Positions 1 through 7,425 of a DNA stretch of 9,326 nt are shown here, piece after piece (within the stretch, counting starts at the first letter, position 1; every line of letters begins with the position of its first letter). This DNA is from CAWEPK01 sp049521495. GTDB lineage: Bacteria; Desulfobacterota; Syntrophorhabdia; Syntrophorhabdales; WCHB1-27. The DNA is taken from the NCBI GenBank assembly GCA_049521495.1, contig JBEKOT010000097.1:1-9326 (forward strand), given 5' to 3'. Under the pieces are notes generated by a model, which saw nothing but the letters and a program-made list of their open reading frames with translations, was not told where the DNA came from and did no database searches. A program made the position numbers and the translations under genes.

Positions 1-197
1 GAGACGATGCCGGCAATGAAGCCCGACAAAAAATTGAGGCGGACCCTGCCTGCCTCCACCGTAAATAAAAGGGGCGTTAAAGCGAAGTAGGCAAGGTAGA
101 ACTGGGAGACGGGAGGCTGGCAGAAGACAAGGAGCAGACCCGAGAGGACGGAAAGGCTATAGGGAGATTTCTTTGTATGCAGGAAGTCCCGTGACAT
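1..197 (-). CDS. lnt: Apolipoprotein N-acyltransferase, N-terminal part (runs off left edge)
   Basis: Only the first 65 codons are present. The ATG at 197-195 lies inside the 3' end of ybeY, overlapping it by 41 bp. It is the only usual start codon in this frame, because an in-frame stop lies just upstream at 227-225. The visible protein starts MSRDFLHTKK and continues with a hydrophobic segment (about residues 14-28), a FCQPPVSQFYLAYFALTPLL stretch, and a second hydrophobic segment beginning NFLSGFIAGIV. This matches the Lnt N-terminus, where a first membrane helix is followed by a 'sFPP...LawvaLvPLl' pattern and 'fl.Gf..G'. Lnt is an inner-membrane enzyme that adds the third acyl chain to lipoproteins, which implies a diderm envelope. 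The catalytic nitrilase-like domain is outside the window. No strong Shine-Dalgarno sequence is visible, so translation may be coupled to ybeY. Adjacency to ybeY also occurs in E. coli (ybeZ-ybeY-ybeX-lnt). Confidence 0.8.
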   Translation of the reverse strand, partial: MSRDFLHTKKSPYSLSVLSGLLLVFCQPPVSQFYLAYFALTPLLFTVEAGRVRLNFLSGFIAGIV

Positions 198-505
198 AGG
201 CCAATAGCTTGTGTTCCCTGTACCTCATCCGCCGGGCCTCTGCGCCGCCCTTTTCGTGGTCGAAGCCGAGCACGTGCAGGAGCCCGTGGATGATGAGGGA
301 AAAGAGTCTTTCATAAAGGGGCAGCATCGCCCTGCGAGCCTCTTCCTGCGCCCGCTCTACCGAAATGATGAGGTCGCCGAGTATCTCGAAGGGAAACCCG
401 TCCGGATAGGAAAAGGAGATGACGTTCGTCGGGGCGTCCCTGCCAAAGGACTGCCGGTTGAGTGCCGCAATCCCCTTGTTATCGGTGAAAAGTATGCTCA
501 GGTCC

Positions 506-2186
<1,681 letters not shown>

Positions 2187-2206
<20 letters not shown>

Positions 2207-3188
2207 TATTCCTTGCTCCTCCCGTCACGGCTCTCTTTTCGTAGGCCTTGATGATCTTCTGCACGAGGGGGTGCCTCACCACGTCCTTCTCTGTGAAATA
2301 GACGAACTTTATCCCCTTGATGCCCTTCAAGATGGCCTGTACCTCTACGAGCCCGGAAGACCGCTTTTCGGGGAGGTCTATCTGCGTCACGTCGCCCGTG
2401 ACTACCGTCTTGGACGAGAACCCGAGGCGGGTGAGAAACATTTTCATCTGTTCTGAGGCGGTGTTCTGAGCCTCGTCCAGGATCACGAAGGCATCGTTCA
2501 GCGTTCTGCCCCGCATGAACGCAAGGGGCGCTATCTCGAGGACCCCCCTCTCGATGAGGCGGCCGGCTCTGTCCATATCGACCATGTCGTAGAGGGCGTC
2601 ATGAAGCGGTCTCAGGTAGGGGTTTACTTTCTCGTACATCGTACCGGGAAGGAACCCCAGTTTCTCGCCCGCCTCTACGGCAGGCCTCGTCAGTATTATC
2701 CTTGAAACTTCCTTGTTGAAATAGGCGGAAAGGGCCATTGCCATGGCCAGGTATGTCTTGCCTGTTCCCGCCGGGCCTATGCCTATGACGATGTCGTGTC
2801 TCCGTATGGCCTCAACGTAAACTTTCTGGTTCGGAGTCTTGGGAATAACGACTTTCCTGGAGGGAGGGATATAGATCTGGTCGCCGTACAGCTCGTCGAT
2901 CCCTTTCTGCGTGTGAGCTATATAGCGGACTGCGTGATCGATGTCCGACGGGTTTATTGGAAAGCCCTTCTTGACGATACCTGCAAGTTCGTGTATCACC
3001 TTGCTGGTATTTTCCACCTCTTTTTTCTTTCCTACCAAGGTGAGATGGTTTCCGCGCACGCTCGTCCGGACATCGAAATATTTCTTAAGGTATTTTATGT
3101 TTTCGTCTCGCGGGCCGAACAGGTTGCGGGCGAGGTGCGTGTCGTCAAAGGAAAGCTGCACTACCTCTTCTTCCGTTTTCTCTTCCAA
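2187..3188 (-). CDS. phoH: PhoH family ATPase (YbeZ type)
   Basis: A 333-aa cytoplasmic P-loop ATPase, close to the usual length for the short PhoH/YbeZ family. An N-terminal KH-like RNA-binding region (about residues 10-75) is followed by the PhoH ATPase domain. Visible motifs are Walker A GPAGTGKT (138-145), Walker B FVILDEAQNT (234-243), TGDVTQID (264-271) and the C-terminal DVVRHPLV (302-309). YbeZ partners YbeY in ribosome and RNA metabolism in several bacteria, which fits this operon. The start is uncertain. The frame opens just upstream and the only usual codon near the expected N-terminus is a TTG at 3188-3186. The good Shine-Dalgarno GGAGG (3204-3208) is 15 bases from it, longer than normal. 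A GTG at codon 10 is an alternative. The 3' end overlaps the HD gene by 20 bp. Confidence 0.95.
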
Positions 3189-3229
3189 ATAAGTCTTGGT
3201 GAACCTCCGTAGGATTTACTATCCATACA

Positions 3230-3258
3230 AATATAACACAAAAGCACACTTTGTGGAA
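3230..3258 (-). promoter_or_regulatory. Candidate sigma-70 promoter for the phoH operon
   Basis: On the minus strand, TTCCAC (3258-3253) and TATATT (3235-3230) are separated by exactly 17 bases. This resembles a -35/-10 pair and would give a transcript with a leader of about 35 bases before phoH. The spacer also contains an inverted repeat, listed separately. The match at -35 is only partial, so this is a prediction. Confidence 0.45.
3237..3255. repeat. Inverted repeat CACAAA-N7-TTTGTG, operator-like
   Basis: Perfect 6-base arms at 3237-3242 and 3250-3255 are separated by seven bases (AGCACAC). The repeat lies between, and slightly overlaps, the candidate -35 and -10 boxes of the phoH promoter. 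That is where a repressor or other dimeric regulator would act. It could also form a weak RNA hairpin. No regulator can be named from the half-sites. Confidence 0.4.
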
Positions 3259-3323
3259 GGCGCCCGTAGCCATCATGCCGGTTACTCACCCAAATATCAG
3301 GAGAAAAGAGGGGCAAACTGATG

Positions 3324-3329
3324 TATACT
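3324..3329 (+). promoter_or_regulatory. Possible -10 box upstream of glnS
   Basis: TATACT is one base from the TATAAT consensus and lies 30 bases before the preferred glnS start. Nothing resembling TTGACA is seen 16-18 bases upstream. If it is used, transcription would start near 3335 and exclude the alternative ATG at 3321. Confidence 0.3.
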
Positions 3330-3348
3330 GTTCGCAACTTTTTTAATC

Positions 3349-3354
3349 GAGGTG
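3349..3354 (+). promoter_or_regulatory. Ribosome binding site deciding the glnS start
   Basis: GAGGTG lies five bases before the ATG at 3360. A competing signal, GAGGGG (3308-3313), lies seven bases before an in-frame ATG at 3321. The 3360 start gives an N-terminus (MPAGSPPTDFIREI) matching E. coli GlnRS in length, so it is preferred. Confidence 0.6.
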
Positions 3355-3359
3355 AGTCG

Positions 3360-5036
3360 ATGCCTGCTGGTTCCCCGCCGACGGATTTCATCCGGGAGAT
3401 CATTGATGATGAGCTCAGAGCAAAGAGTCATGACCGTGTCGCTACCAGGTTCCCGCCGGAGCCGAACGGCTACCTCCATATCGGGCACGCCAAGTCTGTC
3501 TGCCTCAATTTCGGCATTGCAGCGCAGTATAGAGGAACCTGCAACCTGAGGATGGACGATACGGACCCCAGCGGCGAATCCCTCGAATTCGTGGAGTCCA
3601 TCATCACCGACGTCCGCTGGCTCGGCTTCGACTGGGATGACCGGCTGTTCTACGCCTCTGACTACTACGAGCGGCTGTACGAGTGCGCCGTTGCCTTGAT
3701 CAAGGCGGGAAAGGCCTACGTATGCGACCTGAAGCCGGACGAGATTCGCGCCTACAGAGGTACCCTTACGGAGCCAGGAAAGGAGAGTCCCTATCGGACA
3801 AGGTCGGTTGAGGAAAACCTTGACCTTTTCAAACGGATGCGGGCGGGAGAATTCGAGGACGGGAGCCGCGTGCTTCGGGCAAAGATAGACATGGCTTCGC
3901 CAAACGTCGTAATGAGGGATCCGGTCATCTACCGCATCAAGCGGGTCGCCCATTACCGCACCGGGGCGGATTGGGTCGTTTACCCCATGTACGATTTTGC
4001 CCATTGTCTTTCCGACTACATAGAGGGCATTACCCATTCGATATGCACCCTCGAGTTCGAGAACAACAGGCCGCTCTACGACTGGGTCCTGGACCAGCTT
4101 GTCCGGGGTGAACGCCCGCGGCAGATCGAGTTTGCCCGCCTAAACGTCAGCTACACTATCCTCAGCAAGCGCAGGCTCATCGAGCTGGTTGAAAAAGGCT
4201 GCGTGACCGGCTGGGACGACCCGCGCATGCCCACCGTGGCAGGAATGAGGAGGCGGGGCTATACGCCGGAGGCCATCAGGACTTTTTGCGCAAAGATAGG
4301 CGTTGCCAAGAACGAGAATATCGTCGACATCGGCCTTCTCGAGCATTGCGTCCGTGAGGACCTGAACGAACGGGCGCCAAGGGCCATGGCCGTGCTTCAT
4401 CCCTTGCGGCTGGTCATCGACAATTACCCGGAAGAGCTCGTGGAGGACATCGAGTGCTCCAACCACCCCCAGAAACCGGAGATGGGCTCCCGCCGCGTGC
4501 CCTTTTCCAGGGTCTTGTTCATCGAAAGGGAGGATTTTGACGAGAATCCGCCGAAGAAGTACAAGCGATTATCGCCGGGCCGCGAGGTGAGGCTCAGGAA
4601 CGCCTATGTCATAAGATACGCAGGGCTGGTAAAAGACGAGAATACCGGCGAGGTGAAGGAGGTCCATTGCACCTATGACCCGGAGACGAGAAACGGCCCG
4701 ACCTCGGACGGCCGAAGGGTCGAGGGGGTAATCCACTGGGTGTCGGCAGAGCACTCGGCCCCGGCGGAGGTCCGGTTGTACGACAGACTCTTTACTGTTG
4801 CCGAGCCGGCGGGCCAGAGGGGCGACGTTCTCGATTACCTCAACCCGGGTTCATTAGAGGTGCTCCGGTCCTGCCGTGTTGAGCCGGGCCTTGCCGCAGT
4901 GGCGCCCGGGGACAGGTACCAGTTCGAGAGGACCGGCTATTTCTGCGTCGATTCTAAGGACGGATCGAAAGGCAGGCCCGTTTTTAACAGGATCGTGCCG
5001 CTTCGAGACTCATGGGCGAAGATCGCGGGCCAGTAA
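3360..5036 (+). CDS. glnS: Glutaminyl-tRNA synthetase
   Basis: A 558-aa class I aminoacyl-tRNA synthetase that charges tRNA-Gln with glutamine using ATP in the cytoplasm; E. coli GlnRS is 554 aa. From the 3360 start, the catalytic domain has PPEPNGYLHIGH (32-43, the HIGH motif), NLRMDDTDP (62-70), the glutamine-pocket residues D67 and Y211 (YPMYDFAH), C229 in SICTLEFENN, and a KMSKS equivalent ILSKR (267-271) followed by GWDDPRMPT. The anticodon-binding beta-barrel half carries NHPQKPEMGSR, RLRNAYVIR, GVIHWVSAEHS and YFCVDSKDG...PVFNR. The GlnRS-type signature separates it from non-discriminating GluRS. An in-frame ATG at 3321 would add 13 residues (MYTVRNFFNRGES) and also has a Shine-Dalgarno sequence. 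The gene stands alone on the plus strand, divergent from phoH. Confidence 0.98.
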   Translation: MPAGSPPTDFIREIIDDELRAKSHDRVATRFPPEPNGYLHIGHAKSVCLNFGIAAQYRGTCNLRMDDTDPSGESLEFVESIITDVRWLGFDWDDRLFYASDYYERLYECAVALIKAGKAYVCDLKPDEIRAYRGTLTEPGKESPYRTRSVEENLDLFKRMRAGEFEDGSRVLRAKIDMASPNVVMRDPVIYRIKRVAHYRTGADWVVYPMYDFAHCLSDYIEGITHSICTLEFENNRPLYDWVLDQLVRGERPRQIEFARLNVSYTILSKRRLIELVEKGCVTGWDDPRMPTVAGMRRRGYTPEAIRTFCAKIGVAKNENIVDIGLLEHCVREDLNERAPRAMAVLHPLRLVIDNYPEELVEDIECSNHPQKPEMGSRRVPFSRVLFIEREDFDENPPKKYKRLSPGREVRLRNAYVIRYAGLVKDENTGEVKEVHCTYDPETRNGPTSDGRRVEGVIHWVSAEHSAPAEVRLYDRLFTVAEPAGQRGDVLDYLNPGSLEVLRSCRVEPGLAAVAPGDRYQFERTGYFCVDSKDGSKGRPVFNRIVPLRDSWAKIAGQ

Positions 5037-5243
5037 ACGCCGGTTATACAGGTCACTGAACTTTAAGCCCTCCTCCCTTTTCGCGGGTGCCGGTATGTCG
5101 AGGACAAGGAGGTCCGTCGCCTCCTTTGGCTCCCCGAAACCTTCCGCTTCCTTTTTTCCTTCCGCCGCCGGTCGGATAAGCAAGCCAACATCTGAAGATA
5201 TGTGGCGGGGCGTCTCTCCGGCCACTATAATTCCTCTATGCAT
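5010..5243 (-). CDS. Possible small protein of unknown function
   Basis: A 77-codon open frame on the minus strand covers nearly the whole glnS-msrA gap and overlaps the glnS 3' end by 27 bp. It starts MHRGIIVAGETPRHISSDVG and has a mixed, charged composition (many Glu, Lys, Ala, Leu and Asp) that looks protein-like. The opposite strand reads as Ser/Arg/Pro-rich, as antisense frames usually do. An in-frame GTG at codon 7 (5225) has AGAGGA seven bases upstream and may be the better start, giving 71 aa. No signal peptide or membrane segment is evident, and I do not recognise a family. Against it: short length, and overlap of its 5' end with the likely msrA promoter. Confidence 0.35.
   Translation of the reverse strand: MHRGIIVAGETPRHISSDVGLLIRPAAEGKKEAEGFGEPKEATDLLVLDIPAPAKREEGLKFSDLYNRRLLARDLRP
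5106..5126. repeat. Small perfect hairpin AAGGAGG-N7-CCTCCTT
   Basis: Seven-base arms at 5106-5112 and 5120-5126 with a seven-base loop lie in the glnS-msrA gap. No T-run follows on either strand, so it is not a standard intrinsic terminator. It lies within the possible small minus-strand ORF and may be chance. Confidence 0.3.
5226..5231 (+). promoter_or_regulatory. Likely -10 box of the msrA promoter
   Basis: A perfect TATAAT lies 43 bases before the msrA start codon, giving a leader of roughly 35-40 bases. No good -35 hexamer is visible at 16-18 bases upstream (the region reads TGTGGCGGGG). The promoter may therefore need an activator or rely on the -10 element. Confidence 0.45.
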
Positions 5244-5274
5244 TCAAAGTAGACTTCGTTACGGGGAGGGGTCC

Positions 5275-5922
5275 ATGAAGGTCGAAGCGGTGCTGGCGGC
5301 GGCGATGGCCCTGAGCTTCTTTGCGGTGCTCACCGGGATGGCAAACGGCGCCGGTGAGGCCGGGGTCCGGGGACTCGAGAAGGCGACCTTTGCGGGGGGC
5401 TGTTTCTGGTGCATGGAGCCGGCCTTCGACCATGTCGAAGGCGTCGTTTCTGTGACCGCGGGCTACACCGGCGGGACAAAAAAGGACCCGACCTACGAAG
5501 AAGTCTCTTCGGGCACAACGGGCCACGCGGAGTCCGTTGAGGTCCTATACGACCCTTCGAAAGTGAGCTACGAAGAACTGCTCTCCGTCTTCTGGCATAA
5601 CATAGATCCTACTGTAAAGGACAGGCAGTTCTGCGACGTAGGCCGCCAGTACAAGAGCGCGATCTTTTATCATAACGGAGAGCAGAGGCGGAAGGCCGAG
5701 GCCTCGAAAAAGGCCCTCGAGGAGTCGAAACGCTTTAACGGCCCCATATATACGGAGATCGTACCCGCCTCCCAGTTTTACCCTGCCGAGGAATACCATC
5801 AGGGTTACTACAAGAAAAACCCGGTGCGATACAAGTTCTATCGCTGGAAGTGCGGACGGGACGAGCGGCTGAGGGAACTCTGGGGGAAGGCCGCGGGCGG
5901 ACACACCCAGGAAGAACCCTAA
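5275..5922 (+). CDS. msrA: Peptide methionine-S-sulfoxide reductase MsrA, probably exported
   Basis: A 215-aa protein that reduces methionine-S-sulfoxide in oxidised proteins. The active-site motif GGCFWCME spans 41-48, with catalytic C43, C46 and acid E48, followed by the family's AGYTGG (62-67), DPTYEEVSSGTTGHAE (71-86) and QFCDVGRQYKSAIF (118-131). Further cysteines are C120 and C193; C46 or C193 could act as resolving cysteine. About 30 residues precede the enzyme domain. They include a hydrophobic stretch (A5-T20) and an ANGA-like cleavage region near 23-26, so a Sec signal peptide and periplasmic location are likely. The n-region is short and contains both Lys2 and Glu4. The ATG at 5275 is chosen because GGAGG (5265-5269) lies five bases upstream; the open frame extends further back but only as non-coding-like sequence. 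The stop overlaps that of the convergent flavoprotein gene by 4 bp. Confidence 0.96.
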   Translation: MKVEAVLAAAMALSFFAVLTGMANGAGEAGVRGLEKATFAGGCFWCMEPAFDHVEGVVSVTAGYTGGTKKDPTYEEVSSGTTGHAESVEVLYDPSKVSYEELLSVFWHNIDPTVKDRQFCDVGRQYKSAIFYHNGEQRRKAEASKKALEESKRFNGPIYTEIVPASQFYPAEEYHQGYYKKNPVRYKFYRWKCGRDERLRELWGKAAGGHTQEEP

Positions 5923-7358
5923 AAGCGCTTTCCGCCCTTTCCGGCGAAGAGCCTCCGTGCCATCCTGACGAGAAGGCTCTCTTTCAGCCTGTCGATATGG
6001 CTCATTTTTGCCGGCTGCTTTACGACGTCGGACAGGGTCGGGTAAACGTGTATGACCGAGTCGAGCCTGTAAAAGGGGATGCCCAGGGTCTTTACGATCT
6101 GCGCCTCATGGATCAACTCGCCCGCCCGGGCGCCGAGGATGTGAGCCCCGAGGAGCCTGCCCGAACGGTCGCAGATGAACTTGGCCATCCCGAATTCCTC
6201 CGCCTCCGTCCGGCCGCGGTCCGTATCGGCGAAGCGCCAACGGTAGACCCTGATCGTGCCATGTCGCAGGCGGGCCTCGTCTTCTGTCAACCCGGCATGG
6301 GCAAACTCCGGGTCTGTAAAGGTGCACCAGACGTAGTTGCCGTAATCGGCCCGCCCCTTCAGGGGTATAAGGGCGTTGCGGGCGGCGATCCTCGCCTGGT
6401 ATTCGGCCATGTGGGAGAATTGGTAGGGTCCGGTCACGTCCCCGCATGTGTAAATGTTTCCGGCGGTTGTCCGTAAAGCCCTGTCGGCCTTGATGCCCTT
6501 ATCCGTGTACTCCACCCCCGCAGCTTGAAGGCCGAGGTCTTCCACATTAGCCTTTCTGCCGACAGCCACGAGGAACTCCCGGGCCGCCAAAATGGTCAGC
6601 CTGCCTTCCTGGTCTTCTACAGTCAGCTCCAGACTGTCGTCTTTTTTCGCAATAGCCACCGCCTTCGACCCCGTCCGCAGCACGACACCCTGGCTTGCGA
6701 GACGATCCGAAAGCATTGCCGCAAGCTCCCCGTCCTCCCTGGGCAGTATCTGCCGGCCCATCTCGACGACAGTTACCTTTGTTCCGAGGTAATTGAAAGC
6801 CTGGGCCATCTCTATGCCGATGGGACCGCCTCCGAGGATGATGAGAGATGCGGGCAGCCGGTCGAGGTCGAAGAGGGTTTCGTTCGTCAGGAAAGGGACA
6901 TCGCCTATGCCCGGCATGGGCGGCACGAGCGGCCTTGAACCGGTGCAGACTATGAAGCTGCGGCTTGAGACACTTGCGCCGTTGACTTCGATGCGGTGGT
7001 TGTCCAGGAAGCGCGGCTGTCCGATGACGACCCTTATCCCAAGCCTTTCGAGCACTTCCGGCCTGTGTCCTTCGTAGACCTTCTCTACGATACTTCGGAC
7101 ATGGGAAAAGACATCCGTTATAACAGGGGTGTTCCCGGCAGGCCGGAGACCCACGCCGCGCGGATCGGTGATCTGCCGGAAGACCCTTGCAGTCTTTATG
7201 AGTGTCTTGCTCGGCACGCAACCGTAAAGGGTGCACTCTCCGCCAAGCCTGGACTTCTCGACGATGGCAACTTTCTTGCCGATGCCTGCACCGAATTTCG
7301 ACGCCACGAGCCCGGCAGCGCCGCCTCCGATCACCACGAGGTCGTAATCGTAGCCCAT
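5919..7358 (-). CDS. FAD-dependent pyridine nucleotide-disulfide oxidoreductase, mercuric reductase-like
   Basis: A 479-aa class I flavoprotein disulfide reductase. The FAD-binding GGGAAG is at 11-16, the redox-active disulfide is C42/C47 (GGECTLYGCVPSKTL), and the second Rossmann fold has GGGPIGIE (176-183). Glu199 at the end of the next strand favours NADH over NADPH. The second FAD motif YTCGD is at 303-307, followed by the C-terminal dimerisation domain. In lipoamide dehydrogenase the C-terminal motif contains a catalytic His in H-P-T-x-x-E. Here the segment is HVYPTLSD (437-444), with Tyr439 in place of the His and Asp444 in place of Glu. The C-terminal Cys pair and N-terminal metal-binding domain of true MerA are absent. 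Substrate is therefore unknown. The ATG at 7358 has GGAGG (7363-7367) four bases upstream. The gene lies 67 bp downstream of htpG and overlaps msrA tail-to-tail. Confidence 0.9.
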   Translation of the reverse strand: MGYDYDLVVIGGGAAGLVASKFGAGIGKKVAIVEKSRLGGECTLYGCVPSKTLIKTARVFRQITDPRGVGLRPAGNTPVITDVFSHVRSIVEKVYEGHRPEVLERLGIRVVIGQPRFLDNHRIEVNGASVSSRSFIVCTGSRPLVPPMPGIGDVPFLTNETLFDLDRLPASLIILGGGPIGIEMAQAFNYLGTKVTVVEMGRQILPREDGELAAMLSDRLASQGVVLRTGSKAVAIAKKDDSLELTVEDQEGRLTILAAREFLVAVGRKANVEDLGLQAAGVEYTDKGIKADRALRTTAGNIYTCGDVTGPYQFSHMAEYQARIAARNALIPLKGRADYGNYVWCTFTDPEFAHAGLTEDEARLRHGTIRVYRWRFADTDRGRTEAEEFGMAKFICDRSGRLLGAHILGARAGELIHEAQIVKTLGIPFYRLDSVIHVYPTLSDVVKQPAKMSHIDRLKESLLVRMARRLFAGKGGKRF

Positions 7359-7404
7359 GGACCCTCCGATGCGACCCGATCTGCCGTACCTGGTCCTTAA
7401 AGTC

Positions 7405-7420
7405 GGCCCTTCGGGGGGCC
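7405..7420. other. GC-rich hairpin between htpG and the flavoprotein gene
   Basis: GGCCC (7405-7409) pairs with GGGCC (7416-7420) around a six-base loop, just after the htpG stop codon. On the minus strand it is followed by GACTTTAAGG rather than a run of U, so it is at best a weak terminator. It may instead act as an attenuating or mRNA-stabilising structure within a two-gene transcript. Confidence 0.3.
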
Positions 7421-7425
7421 TCCTT

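Noticed and set aside
3339..3344. T6 run before glnS considered as a leader terminator or attenuator
   Set aside because: No stable GC-rich stem immediately precedes it.
3297..4037. Minus-strand open frame (246 codons) opposite glnS
   Set aside because: It is fully antisense to the conserved GlnRS catalytic domain, and its translation has no family features.
5106..5126. Hairpin considered as the glnS terminator
   Set aside because: No T-run follows it on either strand and it is 70 bases past the stop codon; kept only as a small inverted repeat.
4876..5274. 5' extension of the msrA reading frame by 133 codons, overlapping glnS
   Set aside because: The extension reads as Ser/Arg-rich out-of-frame glnS and gap sequence. 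The ATG at 5275 has GGAGG at five bases and starts a signal peptide.
6547..7236. Minus-strand 229-codon frame inside the flavoprotein gene
   Set aside because: It is a shifted frame of the flavoprotein gene, with Arg/His/Pro-rich composition and no motif; the 479-aa frame carries all the expected motifs.
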